In this document: one piece after another, positions 1 to 8,510 of the stretch
Layout of the letters: every line of letters starts with the position of its first letter
Numbering within the stretch: the stretch's first letter is position 1
Source: JAAYUD01 sp041907665
Lineage (GTDB): Bacteria > Bacteroidota > Bacteroidia > Bacteroidales > Bacteroidaceae
Assembly: GCA_041907665.1 (NCBI GenBank)
Contig: JAYRGW010000001.1
Coordinates: 186,001 to 250,000 of the forward strand
Reading direction: 5' to 3'
DNA: 64,000 bases
Position numbers and translations under genes: made by a program
Notes under the pieces: generated by a model
Seen by the model: the letters and a program-made list of their open reading frames with translations, nothing else
Told to the model about the DNA's origin: nothing
Database searches by the model: none

Positions 1-345
1 CAGACTCTTCTGGTTAAAGTGAAGTCCTAACATGCGATCGGACTCTAACCAGAATCCAGTCTCTACATTTTGAGCAGGAACAGTAAGATAATAATTGGTG
101 ATGTCGTTGTTGGTCCATGCATTATTTTCTCCGCCTGCTCGTTGTAACGGGATATCAAAATCGGGAATATGTACAGAACCACCAAACATCAGATGCTCGA
201 ATAAATGAGCAAATCCGGTATGACCTGGATCTTCGTCTCGTGCTCCTACGTTATACAGTAAGTTGAGAGCAACCATTTGGGTGCTTTTTACTTGAGAATG
301 GACAATACGCAAACCGTTGTCCAATTTGTGATGATTAATTTTCAT
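1..345 (-). CDS. M16 family zinc metallopeptidase, N-terminal part
   Basis: The first 115 codons of a gene that continues beyond the left edge. Translation from the ATG at 345 gives MKINHHKLDNGLRIVHSQ followed by GFAHLFEHLMFGG, which contains the inverted zinc motif HxxEH of the M16 (insulinase/processing peptidase) family. Family knowledge: these clamshell proteases degrade peptides, often in the bacterial periplasm; no signal peptide is visible here, so a cytoplasmic place is equally possible. The start overlaps the end of the downstream cyclophilin gene by 11 bases, so the two are probably co-transcribed. Family assignment is firm; substrate is unknown. Confidence 0.88.
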   Translation of the reverse strand, partial: MKINHHKLDNGLRIVHSQVKSTQMVALNLLYNVGARDEDPGHTGFAHLFEHLMFGGSVHIPDFDIPLQRAGGENNAWTNNDITNYYLTVPAQNVETGFWLESDRMLGLHFNQKSL

Positions 346-1177
346 TGAGCACCTCTATTTTTATTATTTTTATGTCTTTAAGTGGACGATCGTTTCGGTC
401 GGTTGGTATGTTCTGTATTTTTTCAATGACATCCATACCCGATACTACTTCTCCGAATACGGTGTAGTTGCCATCTAAATAGGGCGCTCCACCAATAGTA
501 GTATAAGTATTGATTTGTTGGGGTGTAAATTGGAAAACACCTTTTTTGCTTGCCATTAATCTGGCTTGAGCTGATATTTGTTGTTGCAATTTGAACAACC
601 CTTGACGGTCACCTTCTTTCTTCATTTGCATGATTTTCTTCAGGTGTTTCTGTGCCAGCCCTTCAAAAGCCATATTCTCAATATACTTGTTACGCATATC
701 CTGATATATGATGAGCGAATCGAGAGAGTATACTTTACCTGTAACAATGAAAAATTGACAAGAAGATGATTCTTTCAGTGGGTTGACATCGTCGCTTTCA
801 CGGGCGGCTGCCAATGCTCCTCTTTTGTGGAAATATTTTGGGAACCGTATCTCTGCCGGAATTTTGTAATGGGGACCGCCTGAGCCCAACTCTTTTCCTC
901 TCGGTGCATCTTTCGATTCGGGGTCTCCCCCTTGAATCATGAAATCTTTGACGACACGGTGAAATAGGGTGCCTTTGAGCATGCCGTCGTCAATAAGTTT
1001 AATAAAATTATCACGGTGCTTGGGTGTGTCTTTATAGAGTTTGATAACGATCTCGCCGGCTGTAGTTTGCATGCGGATAAGGGTATCTTTATTGGGGTCT
1101 ATCTTAGTGTGCATGTGGCAAGCCGCCATTGCACATATAATCACAATACTTAATAATAGAGTCGAATATTTTTTCAT
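335..1177 (-). CDS. cyclophilin-type peptidyl-prolyl cis-trans isomerase, lipoprotein
   Basis: Catalyses proline cis-trans isomerisation in envelope proteins. The core carries the cyclophilin signatures FHRVVKDFMIQGGDP, SSSCQFFI and a late YTVFGEVVSGMDVIEKI. An insert of about 70 residues, rich in charge, lies between the QFFI and FGEV blocks, longer than in minimal cyclophilins. I chose the ATG at 1177, because from there the protein starts MKKYSTLLLSIVIICAMAAC, a lipoprotein signal with a lipobox cysteine. The upstream ATG at 1198 overlaps the preceding stop codon as ATGA and would put seven residues before the signal, so it is less likely. It lies in an operon with the pseudouridine synthase upstream and the M16 peptidase downstream. 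Confidence 0.88.
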   Translation of the reverse strand: MKKYSTLLLSIVIICAMAACHMHTKIDPNKDTLIRMQTTAGEIVIKLYKDTPKHRDNFIKLIDDGMLKGTLFHRVVKDFMIQGGDPESKDAPRGKELGSGGPHYKIPAEIRFPKYFHKRGALAAARESDDVNPLKESSSCQFFIVTGKVYSLDSLIIYQDMRNKYIENMAFEGLAQKHLKKIMQMKKEGDRQGLFKLQQQISAQARLMASKKGVFQFTPQQINTYTTIGGAPYLDGNYTVFGEVVSGMDVIEKIQNIPTDRNDRPLKDIKIIKIEVLNEN

Positions 1178-1194
1178 GACTTTGAAATTAATAG

Positions 1195-1872
1195 TCATTT
1201 AAGAGATAATTGTAACTCTTGCCACAATTTTTCATCGGGAACAGGAGCGGTAATGTCTATCTCTTTTTTAGATACGGGGTGGATAAATTGAATACGGCGG
1301 GCATGCAATGAAATGCTGCCGTCGGGATTTGAACGTTTTGCTCCGTATTTCAGATCTCCCTTGATAGAAGAACCTATTTTGGCTAATTGACAACGTATTT
1401 GGTGATGTCGGCCTGTGTGTAGATTGATTGAAAGTAAAAAATAGCGTTCTGATTGCGCAATGAGGCGGTAGTCAAGTATCGCTTTTTTGCTTCGGGGAAC
1501 TTCTTTATCGTAAGCGTAACTCTTATTTTGTTTTTCGTTGCGTACCAGCCAGTGCGTCAGTGTCGCTTCAGGCTGTTCGGGACGGTTTTGAACAATCGCC
1601 CAATATGTTTTATGCACTTCGCCCTTTTGAAACATTTCATTCATTCTGGCAAGTGCCTTGCTCGTTTTTGCAAAGACAACAAGACCACTTACGGGACGGT
1701 CCAATCGGTGAACAGTGCCTATAAAGACGTTGCCGGGCTTTTGATATTTTTCTTTCAGATATTCCTTGAGTTTCTCGCAAAGAGGAATATCACCCGTTTT
1801 ATCACCTTGAACGATCTCGGAAGAGGTCTTGTTGACAATTATAATATGATTGTCTTCGTATACGACAGTCAT
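1195..1872 (-). CDS. RluA-family RNA pseudouridine synthase
   Basis: A compact 225-residue pseudouridine synthase without an N-terminal S4 domain. The RluA catalytic motif TVHRLDRPVSGLVVFAKTS lies at residues 53-71 with the nucleophilic aspartate at D58; GRHHQIRCQLA and LHARRI follow, as in the family. Such enzymes convert uridine to pseudouridine in rRNA or tRNA. Which site this member modifies cannot be told from sequence. It is followed directly by the cyclophilin gene and preceded by fabG with a 9-base gap, so it is probably part of one operon. Confidence 0.87.
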   Translation of the reverse strand: MTVVYEDNHIIIVNKTSSEIVQGDKTGDIPLCEKLKEYLKEKYQKPGNVFIGTVHRLDRPVSGLVVFAKTSKALARMNEMFQKGEVHKTYWAIVQNRPEQPEATLTHWLVRNEKQNKSYAYDKEVPRSKKAILDYRLIAQSERYFLLSINLHTGRHHQIRCQLAKIGSSIKGDLKYGAKRSNPDGSISLHARRIQFIHPVSKKEIDITAPVPDEKLWQELQLSLK

Positions 1873-1881
1873 CTACTTATC

Positions 1882-2628
1882 CTACATATTCATTCCGCCG
1901 TCCACTTGGATGACTTGTCCCGATACATAAGAAGATAGGTCGGAAGCCAAGAATGTGGCAACATTTGCTATGTCGTCTACCGTACCTCCGCGGCGCAAAG
2001 GAATTTTCTGAATCCAATCTTTGCGAATATCGTCGGGTAGAGCAGCTGTCATTGCTGTTTCGATAAAGCCTGGAGCTATCGCATTGGCGCGAATGCCACG
2101 CGATCCAATTTCTTGAGCGATACTTTTGGCTAAAGCAATCAGACCAGCTTTAGAAGCGGCATAGTTGCTTTGTCCGGCATTGCCATGGACACCTACAACA
2201 GAAGCCATATTGATGATACTACCTCTCTTTTGACGAAGCATAATTGGGGTACACGCATGAATAAAGTTAAAAGCCGATTTCAGATTAACGGCGATGACAG
2301 CATCCCATTGTTGCTCTGACATACGCATCATCAAGCCATCTTTTGTGATGCCTGCATTGTTGACAAGAATATCTATTGATCCAAAATCTTGGGCTACTTC
2401 GGCAACGATCTTTGCGGTCTCTTCGAAATTGGCAGCATTTGAAGCATAACCTTTAGCCTTAACTCCTTTGGCTATAATTTCATTTTCTGTCTCTTTTCCT
2501 TTTTCATCGATTACCAAATCGGTAAAAGCGATATTGGCGCCTTCTGATGCAAACTTCAAAGCGATAGCTTTTCCGATGCCACGGGCAGCACCCGTAATTA
2601 AGGCAGTTTTTCCATCTAATAATCCCAT
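1882..2628 (-). CDS. fabG: 3-oxoacyl-[acyl-carrier-protein] reductase FabG
   Basis: NADPH-dependent reduction of 3-oxoacyl-ACP in fatty acid elongation. It is a 248-residue short-chain dehydrogenase with TGAARGIG near residue 12 (nucleotide binding), LVNNAGIT, the catalytic serine in INMASVVG, the YAASK pair, and the C-terminal SYVSGQVIQVDGGMNM typical of FabG. The reading frame is open up to 2688, but the FabG fold begins at MGLLDGKTALITG, so the ATG at 2628 is preferred; it lies just downstream of the TetR stop. The short gap suggests that the TetR gene, fabG and the pseudouridine synthase are transcribed together. Confidence 0.92.
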   Translation of the reverse strand: MGLLDGKTALITGAARGIGKAIALKFASEGANIAFTDLVIDEKGKETENEIIAKGVKAKGYASNAANFEETAKIVAEVAQDFGSIDILVNNAGITKDGLMMRMSEQQWDAVIAVNLKSAFNFIHACTPIMLRQKRGSIINMASVVGVHGNAGQSNYAASKAGLIALAKSIAQEIGSRGIRANAIAPGFIETAMTAALPDDIRKDWIQKIPLRRGGTVDDIANVATFLASDLSSYVSGQVIQVDGGMNM

Positions 2629-2635
2629 AATTAAT

Positions 2636-3232
2636 TTATTTAATGAAACTCTTTTTATGTAACGCACCGAAAACAATGTTCGATACATATTCTTTTCTTT
2701 TTTCTTTCTCTAGTTTAGATCCGATTTGTCCTCTAATGTAAGGCACTTCTATGCCTTTTACACAATAATGGATCAATAATGCTGTAAAGTCAACGTCGTC
2801 TATATCGAAAACTCCTTTTTCTACACCTTCTCGTAATATCTGTTTGAAAAGTAAGATTTGGCGAATATCAAACCTTTTGCGGACTGATTCCACTTTCCAA
2901 ATATCTCGGAAAAAGTCTGCTTTAAGAGTTCCGTTTCTAAAGACTTCTACTTTAACTGTTTCTAGTCTCGCATAGATTACCTCAATAATTTTCTTGTCAG
3001 GTGATATATCCTTGCTGGCTGCTTGTTCCATCATATCCGAAAGCAAGTCAAGTTCTGTCTCTGCAACAGCCCAATACAATTCCTCTTTATTATTGAAGTA
3101 AGTATATAATGTACGCCTTCCTTTTCGGGCGGCAACGGCAATATCATTCATAGTAGCATTCTCCACTCCCTTCTTTGCGAAGACTTGTCGAGCTGCGTCT
3201 ATTATTTTATTTCTCGTTTTAGATATTTCCAT
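2636..3232 (-). CDS. TetR/AcrR family transcriptional regulator
   Basis: A 198-residue one-component regulator. The N-terminal helix-turn-helix is clear: KIIDAARQVFAKKGVENATM, then IAVAARKGRRTLYTYFNNKEELYWAV. The C-terminal two thirds are helical and would bind a ligand and dimerise. It is the first gene of the apparent fabG operon, so a role in sensing acyl compounds and controlling the operon is plausible but not shown. The upstream 218 bases to the tRNA gene would hold its promoter. Confidence 0.88.
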   Translation of the reverse strand: MEISKTRNKIIDAARQVFAKKGVENATMNDIAVAARKGRRTLYTYFNNKEELYWAVAETELDLLSDMMEQAASKDISPDKKIIEVIYARLETVKVEVFRNGTLKADFFRDIWKVESVRKRFDIRQILLFKQILREGVEKGVFDIDDVDFTALLIHYCVKGIEVPYIRGQIGSKLEKEKRKEYVSNIVFGALHKKSFIK

Positions 3233-3406
3233 TGCTCATTATCTTGTAAGTTGTGCAAAAATACTGCTTTTCTGTTTACGAGGCAAGAAAAAGCAAAATA
3301 TTTGTCTTGATTAGCTTTGCTCAGAGTTTCATTTCTTAATTTCAAACCTGTATTTTTCTATGCATTTACATAATTTATATCTTTTCTGAAAAAAAACGGA
3401 GAATAA

Positions 3407-3437
3407 TTTGTTTTATAAAAATAAAGCCGTACATTTG
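3407..3437 (+). promoter_or_regulatory. Bacteroidetes-type promoter of the tRNA-fMet gene
   Basis: TTTG at 3407-3410, exactly 19 bases, then TACATTTG at 3430-3437. This matches the primary sigma factor consensus of Bacteroidetes (TTTG-N19-TAnnTTTG) at every fixed position. The tRNA gene starts 14 bases downstream. Confidence 0.88.
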
Positions 3438-3451
3438 CAGCCGTAAAACAT

Positions 3452-3524
<73 letters not shown>

Positions 3525-3533
3525 CAAAATAGG

Positions 3534-3569
3534 GCGTAAGTAGTTATATTTCAACTATTTACGCTTTTT
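3534..3569 (+). terminator. hairpin terminator after tRNA-fMet
   Basis: GCGTAAGTAGTT and AACTATTTACGC form a stem at 3534-3564, followed by TTTTT. It ends the tRNA transcript and shields the integrase. A similar but not identical hairpin follows attR at 50840-50870. Confidence 0.8.
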
Positions 3570-3581
3570 GATTTTAAAGTA

Positions 3582-3600
3582 CTCGGACGGATTTCGGACG
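3582..3600 (+). repeat. putative integrase arm-type site, left
   Basis: CTCGGACGGATTTCGGACG occurs here and, identically, at 50716-50734, placing one copy on each side of the core in the circular phage. Within the site TCGGAC is repeated 11 bases apart, about one helical turn. A one-mismatch relative lies at 50889-50905. The role as integrase arm-binding site is inferred from position. Confidence 0.65.
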
Positions 3601-3633
3601 GTAATTTGCACATAAGTTTCACCAGATACGTTT

Positions 3634-4827
3634 TTGAAATATAAAAACGTAAAAAAAATGTTGTCTCGACTCAGATCAGGTTCCTCTTTTTATGAGGTCG
3701 TTTCCTACACACTCCCAAAGCTTCATTCTGCCGGAAAAAATTGGTATGTTGATTTCTATTGTTTTGACCCGATAACCGACAGCCTACGTCGCAAAAAATA
3801 CATGTTAGATGGAATTGATAGACCATCGGACAGGAAAAAGAGGGCGATGGAATTAATTGCATCATTAGCGGGCAAACTAAGATCCGGATGGAATCCATGG
3901 GCTGAAGTTGGGAATGAACGGCAATATGCGTCTTTTGAAAATGTACTCAAGCAATTCCAGCTGTATATATCTAAGATGGAGAAAACAGGGGCCATGAAAC
4001 AAAAAACCGTATACGATTATTTGTCGCGTCTGAGTACACTAATATCCTATAACGAACAACGCTATAATAAGATAGTATATATCTATCAATTTGATCTGGC
4101 GTTTATGTCTGATTTCCTTGATTATATATTATTAGATCGGGATTCGTCAGCACGTACAAGAAACAATTATCGAACTTGGTTATCGGCTCTATGTTCTTGG
4201 CTGGTCGAGAAAAAATATTTGTTGGAAAATCCAGTATCTAAAATAAGATGTTTGCCTGAAGAGCAAAAGTTTCGTAGTGCATTGACTGCTGCTGATCTGC
4301 ATCGGCTTCGAGAATATCTTGGAAGAACGAATAAACCTTTTCTATTAGCATGTATGATGGAATATTACACTTTTATTCGACCGACGGAACTAACATATAT
4401 AAAAGTGGGTGACATACGGATCAAGGAGCAGAAAATATTCATATCGTCTGCTTTTTCTAAGAATAGGCGGGACGGCGTGGTGGGTATCAACGATGAATTA
4501 ATTAGGCTTATGGTCGAACTTGACGTCTTTTCTCATCCTAACAGCGATTATCTGTTTGGTGAAAAATTTATCCCTTCGAATCAGCAGGCAAGCGCTCGTA
4601 TTTTTCGAGATAATTTTGTGAATCTTCGGAAGGCTTTAAAATGGCCGACTTATTATCAATTTTACTCATTAAAAGATTCTGGTATTAGAGATCTTGCAAA
4701 TGCAGAAGGCATCGTTGTGGCTCGAGACCAGGCACGTCATGCGGATATTACGACTACTAATAAGTATTTAAAAGGAGATGCATTGACAGTGCATGATGAG
4801 ACAAAGCATTTCAAAGGAAATTTGTAG
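3634..4827 (+). CDS. int: phage tyrosine integrase
   Basis: Catalyses integration and excision at the tRNA-fMet site. The protein has 397 residues: an arm-binding N-terminus, a SAM-like core-binding domain (about 95-200) and a catalytic domain (about 215-390). Catalytic residues seen are R249 (FIRPTEL), K276 (SKNRRDG), H369 (ARHADITTT) and the nucleophile Y378 (NKYL). The usual HxxR box reads YSLK at 344-347, so its arginine is replaced by lysine, which I believe also occurs in other Bacteroidetes integrases. An alternative start is the ATG at 3658. It sits 110 bases inside attL. Confidence 0.93.
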   Translation: MKYKNVKKMLSRLRSGSSFYEVVSYTLPKLHSAGKNWYVDFYCFDPITDSLRRKKYMLDGIDRPSDRKKRAMELIASLAGKLRSGWNPWAEVGNERQYASFENVLKQFQLYISKMEKTGAMKQKTVYDYLSRLSTLISYNEQRYNKIVYIYQFDLAFMSDFLDYILLDRDSSARTRNNYRTWLSALCSWLVEKKYLLENPVSKIRCLPEEQKFRSALTAADLHRLREYLGRTNKPFLLACMMEYYTFIRPTELTYIKVGDIRIKEQKIFISSAFSKNRRDGVVGINDELIRLMVELDVFSHPNSDYLFGEKFIPSNQQASARIFRDNFVNLRKALKWPTYYQFYSLKDSGIRDLANAEGIVVARDQARHADITTTNKYLKGDALTVHDETKHFKGNL

Positions 4828-4890
4828 ATGGGTATTTAATGTTTGCCTTTTAGCAGCCCAACCGCCCAACGAAAAGTGAGAATAACATAA

Positions 4891-4920
4891 AAGAGGCGTA
4901 CGGTTTATCGCACGCCTCTT
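4891..4920 (-). terminator. terminator of the late phage operon
   Basis: AAGAGGCGT and ACGCCTCTT form a 9-bp stem between the converging integrase and lysis genes. Read on the minus strand, the stem runs into TTTTATG, so it can end the long late transcript; on the plus strand it may also end integrase transcription. Confidence 0.75.
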
Positions 4921-4953
4921 ATCATTCTAAAATTATCTCTTCAACCTCTCGGT

Positions 4954-5373
4954 TTACTTCTTCTCTTTATATTTCACAAATATATAAACTCCTGATGAAA
5001 GAACCAACACAATCAATGCAATAATCGTTATTCTGCCGGTATTCATTTCTACCTTTTGCCATCGAGTGAGTTGTTTCTCCACCGGATAAGGGATACGGAT
5101 AGAATCGCTCTTATTAAAATAGACGCTGTCCGTGCCGAAGATATACTTATTTACGTATTTTGTCTGATACTTATCCATAAATACCGTGTCCCCTTTGATA
5201 TACGAAGAAATCGAATCATGTAAATAGATGGAATCATGTTTTTGCACAAGTTTATCGACATACTTCGTTTCGGTTCGTACACTTTCAACCGGTACATACT
5301 TAACCGATCGGCATGAAGTCAGCAACATCATAAATAGGATGATAGTGTATATGTACGTCTGTTTTCGTCTCAT
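4954..5373 (-). CDS. phage lipoprotein with C-terminal membrane segment, spanin-like
   Basis: 139 residues: an N-terminal lipoprotein signal ending in LLTSC (cysteine 21), a central region of repeated short charged and aromatic blocks (KYVDKL, HDSIYLHDSI, KYQTKYVNKYIF), and a membrane segment near residues 114-134 followed by KYKEKK. A protein anchored by lipid at one end and a membrane helix at the other fits a unimolecular spanin that joins inner and outer membranes at lysis. It is the last gene of the cassette, after holin and lysozyme. The spanin role is inferred from architecture and position. Confidence 0.6.
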   Translation of the reverse strand: MRRKQTYIYTIILFMMLLTSCRSVKYVPVESVRTETKYVDKLVQKHDSIYLHDSISSYIKGDTVFMDKYQTKYVNKYIFGTDSVYFNKSDSIRIPYPVEKQLTRWQKVEMNTGRITIIALIVLVLSSGVYIFVKYKEKK

Positions 5374-5381
5374 TTTATCAA

Positions 5382-5585
5382 TTATTCGATGTTTTCTAAT
5401 TTAATTCGTTCCCGCAAAATACGACAATACATTTCCATCGCACCTAGTTGTTGGCAAGATAGCTTTTGTTGCTGCCTACTTAAAGTTTCATACACGGGGT
5501 TTTCAAATATGAAATCCTCGAGTTTCTTTGCATTCTCCGATAGCTGTTTCTCTTCAGCTATAAGTCTTTTTTGATAATCTTTCAT
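5382..5585 (-). CDS. small coiled-coil protein of the lysis cassette
   Basis: 67 residues, mostly helical and charged (RLIAEEKQLSENAKKLEDF; QQQKLSCQQLGAMEMYCRIL), with no signal peptide or membrane segment. It lies between the lysozyme and the spanin-like lipoprotein, 8 bases from the latter. I do not recognise its family. Similar short helical proteins are common beside phage lysis genes. Confidence 0.6.
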   Translation of the reverse strand: MKDYQKRLIAEEKQLSENAKKLEDFIFENPVYETLSRQQQKLSCQQLGAMEMYCRILRERIKLENIE

Positions 5586-5615
5586 TTCAGTCGTTCTTTA
5601 GAGTTATACTATAAT

Positions 5616-6053
5616 TTATTCCTCCCATCTTTTAGCGTCCCACGCACGACGTTCAACTAATCCATCCAGTACTTTGCCTTTGCTATGGCACCATTTCTTT
5701 AGTTCTTCTTGGACTGTCTCCGTATCTGCCTTCCCCCTTATTAACTTCAGTAAAGTGGAGTTGGCCAACTTTTCATACCCGATATTGAAATCAAAATCAA
5801 CAAGGGTGTCGAACTGTCCTTGCGTTAAAGACAATCCTAGCCCATTGATTTGTTTTTCACAAATAAGGACATCACCCTTTAGCAACACTTCTGCTTGTGC
5901 AATACTGATAGCTTGCCCTTCTTTCACGCCTTTCGTATGACCATAGCCAATCGTTAGCATTCCAGCAGGACACTTATAGGCTTTCAAGCGAAGTCCTTCA
6001 AATCCCTTGATTGCGTCAATTACTACTTTGCTTGCCCTCATTGTTGTTATCAT
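5616..6053 (-). CDS. phage lysozyme (glycoside hydrolase 24 endolysin)
   Basis: Hydrolyses peptidoglycan to release virions. The 145 residues show the family signature FEGLRLKAYKCPAGMLTIGYGHT: a catalytic glutamate, then cysteine and threonine in the E-8aa-C-5aa-T spacing seen in lambdoid R-type lysozymes. The later YEKLANSTLLKLI and VERRAWDAKRW blocks also fit. There is no export signal, so release through the holin is expected. The listed start overlaps the holin gene by 38 bases; a second ATG at 6041 (MRASKVVID) is equally possible. Confidence 0.92.
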   Translation of the reverse strand: MITTMRASKVVIDAIKGFEGLRLKAYKCPAGMLTIGYGHTKGVKEGQAISIAQAEVLLKGDVLICEKQINGLGLSLTQGQFDTLVDFDFNIGYEKLANSTLLKLIRGKADTETVQEELKKWCHSKGKVLDGLVERRAWDAKRWEE

Positions 6054-6498
6054 TGGTACCTTTTATAATATCAAAAATCTTTTGTGCCTTATCCTGACCG
6101 TAAGCCGTGGCGATGCTTTGCATCATGGCGATCGGATCGTGCGTTTCGGTCCGTCCTTTATGTAGATTTTCCCTGATAGAGATAACCTCTATGATCGTTT
6201 CCGCAATAGCACAGAGGATGCACATGACCGGAAAGTCAATGAAGAATGAGAGACAGCAGTCAATAAGGAACATGAGAAAAAAGTACGTCATATAGTCTCT
6301 GTCCTTACTTATCGTTTGCCTAAGCCCGAACGATGTCGTTTTGAAGTTTCCCAATCGTTTACTAGCTTTGATGCCGGTAATTAAATCAACGCCACTTGCC
6401 GTATTAGGTATAAAAGCCAGGATAGCAGCAACAAGCAACCAAGTAGCTATTTTTGAATTATCTCCACTTAGGAGATATGATATAAATAACATATTCAT
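6016..6498 (-). CDS. phage holin family protein
   Basis: 160 residues with two or three hydrophobic segments (about 17-35, 72-90 and 92-106) and a polar C-terminal tail. The loop GVDLITGIKASKRLG with FGLRQTISK is the pattern of a phage holin family common in Bacteroides and Gram-positive phages. It would form the membrane lesion that lets the lysozyme out. Its 3' end overlaps the lysozyme gene, as expected for a lysis cassette. Confidence 0.8.
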   Translation of the reverse strand: MNMLFISYLLSGDNSKIATWLLVAAILAFIPNTASGVDLITGIKASKRLGNFKTTSFGLRQTISKDRDYMTYFFLMFLIDCCLSFFIDFPVMCILCAIAETIIEVISIRENLHKGRTETHDPIAMMQSIATAYGQDKAQKIFDIIKGTNDNNNEGKQSSN

Positions 6499-6502
6499 TT
6501 TA

Positions 6503-6952
6503 TTAACCTCCTATCATTGCACGGAGTTTTTCGAGGTCTCCGAGCGTTTTACCATTTATTTTCATGAGCTTCATGAGTTCATTTACCTTAATCTTTTTAA
6601 GGGTGACCTTTACCGCTTTTTCGTGAATCTTTTTGAAGAACTCTTCACCCTTTTTATTATACTCTTCGAAATACTTGCGAAGTTCTCCGGCCTCTTTCAC
6701 GTCATCGGCGGTTTCTTCTATACCCTTTTTGCTCATGCGTTCCTGCATGTGTTGTGCTCGTTCTTGCATTTTTTTAAACTCTTCGTCTTCGAGAGTTTCT
6801 TTTGCAAGTTTTTCCGATTTCTCCATTTCCTCCGCGATGGGCGCCAGGGCGATCATATTCTCCCACAACTTACTCAAAGTTTCCTCAGAGGCTTCATTCA
6901 TCTTCAGTCCTTTAAGGACCATGTAAGCGTTGTATGCTTCTTGTGTGTTCAT
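6503..6952 (-). CDS. phage protein with long coiled coil
   Basis: 149 residues, highly charged and helical (EEMEKSEKLAKETLEDEEF; MQERAQHMQERMSKKGIEET). It lies between the 96-residue protein and the holin, with small gaps on both sides. Function not recognised; a structural or lysis-control role would fit its place. Confidence 0.6.
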   Translation of the reverse strand: MNTQEAYNAYMVLKGLKMNEASEETLSKLWENMIALAPIAEEMEKSEKLAKETLEDEEFKKMQERAQHMQERMSKKGIEETADDVKEAGELRKYFEEYNKKGEEFFKKIHEKAVKVTLKKIKVNELMKLMKINGKTLGDLEKLRAMIGG

Positions 6953-6958
6953 ATTCGA

Positions 6959-7249
6959 TTACTTAATAGTTGCAACGATAGACGCGTCGAGCTTTTTTGC
7001 GCTGTCGACAAAGTCTTTAACTACAGCAGCTAATTCAGCGACATTGTCCGCCAAGAAGTTAGCGTTCAGTGTACCACAGTTTGAAAAGTTAGCAACTTGT
7101 GCGTCGCTCTTTTTTACTACTCCGCATTCAAGACTTTGAAAGCCTGATGCATTAATTACTACTTCAGCTGCGAGATCGTAATCTCCGCTAGTGCCCTCAA
7201 CAGCTACTCTGTAGCTCTGAGAGACGATTTTTTTACCTGTTAAGTCCAT
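6959..7249 (-). CDS. small phage protein, unknown function
   Basis: 96 residues, beginning MDLTGKKIVSQSYRVAVEGT and ending in a helical stretch (NVAELAAVVKDFVDSAKKL). No signal peptide, no membrane segment. It follows the tail-fibre accessory gene by 15 bases. I do not recognise the family. Confidence 0.6.
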   Translation of the reverse strand: MDLTGKKIVSQSYRVAVEGTSGDYDLAAEVVINASGFQSLECGVVKKSDAQVANFSNCGTLNANFLADNVAELAAVVKDFVDSAKKLDASIVATIK

Positions 7250-7264
7250 AATTTTAAAAATTAG

Positions 7265-8506
7265 TTATGATAAATTGTTTATTTGACTTGTTAATTCAAC
7301 CGTCTTTATGAGTCCTCTTTCGGTATTATTCGGACCGGTATAGAGGTAAACATCGACGTAAAAATGATAGGAAGAGTCCCATGCCGGCAGACCGGTGAAT
7401 CCAACCCATGTGTTGCCATTTGCGGGCGTCTTTATCTGAAAAGTATATTTTGTGTTGACATTATAACAGTCAGCGAGCACGAACGAGCTGCTTGAGTAAG
7501 TATTCCCTGTGACCGTTGTACCATCTGATTTTACGATACGAGGTATAAGATGAAACGAGCACTGTGTTTCATCAAAGTTAGGGCTATCGGCATGTAAGAC
7601 AGCATATTGAACGCCATAATAAGGTTTTTGCGAAGCGGGCTTACTATTAATCTGAATAGATACTGACAGACCTTTGAGCCAACTGAATGCTGTGACGCTT
7701 ACGCTCATTTTTTGAGCCGAATAAGCCGAAAAATTGAGCGGAATAAATCGATCGGCTGCATAATTCGAGCCGGTCAGTACCGTCACATCATCGGGGATGC
7801 TGGCATCTCCGCAAAGACATGCTATAATGTTTGCCGTTGAACCGTTGTAAGAAGATAGGTACGACGCGCCTATTGATTTATATATACCGCCCATCGAGAC
7901 TACACTGTTCCATGTCTGCCCGGTATTAACGAGTAATATAGTTGAACCGACGAACACGAGAAAGACAATCTTCCAAGTTCCGAGAGATGTTGCTGATACT
8001 GATGACAAGTCGACGAACTTTAAAGCAAAATCAGAGACCTTTATACCTGTTCCCTCAATAATCGATATTGCTAATTCGGAAGCCACATTGTAATAAAGTT
8101 CCCCGCCCGACACAGTAATTATTGCCGATGGAGCCGTCGCCCCAGGCTTATATCCTTTAAAATCGCCTAATCTAAATGGATAAGGAGACTTAACCGATAC
8201 CGAGTTAAATATCTTTCCGAAGAGGGAGTTAGCCGAGTTCCAGGTGCCGCACGGAACTTTAAAGTTAAATTGGTAGAAATCTATATTAGCGGCATCGTCC
8301 TGTCTACCTGCTAGGGACGTATCGTTATTGGCAATATCATCAAAGTTATAAAAGAGATCGTTACGTGATACCGGTTTTAGTCTCGCCCATGGATTAACGA
8401 GGGGTGAACCCACCAGGGTGGCCACATCTTTTGAACTCGATCCAAGTGCCAGGCCGATATCATCTATTGAGATAGGTTTCGATATTATTCCGTTGCTGTA
8501 TGCCAT
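7265..8506 (-). CDS. phage tail/fibre-associated protein
   Basis: 413 residues starting MAYSNGIISKPISIDDIG, a start I associate with tail-tip proteins of Bacteroides phages. The rest is beta-rich and low in charge, as in exposed tail proteins, with many serine, tyrosine and asparagine residues. It begins 4 bases after the end of the 1523-residue fibre and is probably part of the adsorption apparatus. No enzymatic motif is visible. Confidence 0.65.
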   Translation of the reverse strand: MAYSNGIISKPISIDDIGLALGSSSKDVATLVGSPLVNPWARLKPVSRNDLFYNFDDIANNDTSLAGRQDDAANIDFYQFNFKVPCGTWNSANSLFGKIFNSVSVKSPYPFRLGDFKGYKPGATAPSAIITVSGGELYYNVASELAISIIEGTGIKVSDFALKFVDLSSVSATSLGTWKIVFLVFVGSTILLVNTGQTWNSVVSMGGIYKSIGASYLSSYNGSTANIIACLCGDASIPDDVTVLTGSNYAADRFIPLNFSAYSAQKMSVSVTAFSWLKGLSVSIQINSKPASQKPYYGVQYAVLHADSPNFDETQCSFHLIPRIVKSDGTTVTGNTYSSSSFVLADCYNVNTKYTFQIKTPANGNTWVGFTGLPAWDSSYHFYVDVYLYTGPNNTERGLIKTVELTSQINNLS

Positions 8507-8510
8507 TGTT

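Noticed and set aside
3634..4827. Integrase inactivated because the HxxR box lacks arginine
   Set aside because: All other catalytic residues are present, and lysine at this place seems usual in this group; the prophage ends are intact.
6341..7033. 230-codon phenylalanine-rich frame opposite the holin region
   Set aside because: Mirror of lysine/glutamate-rich genes; no start context or neighbours in its direction.
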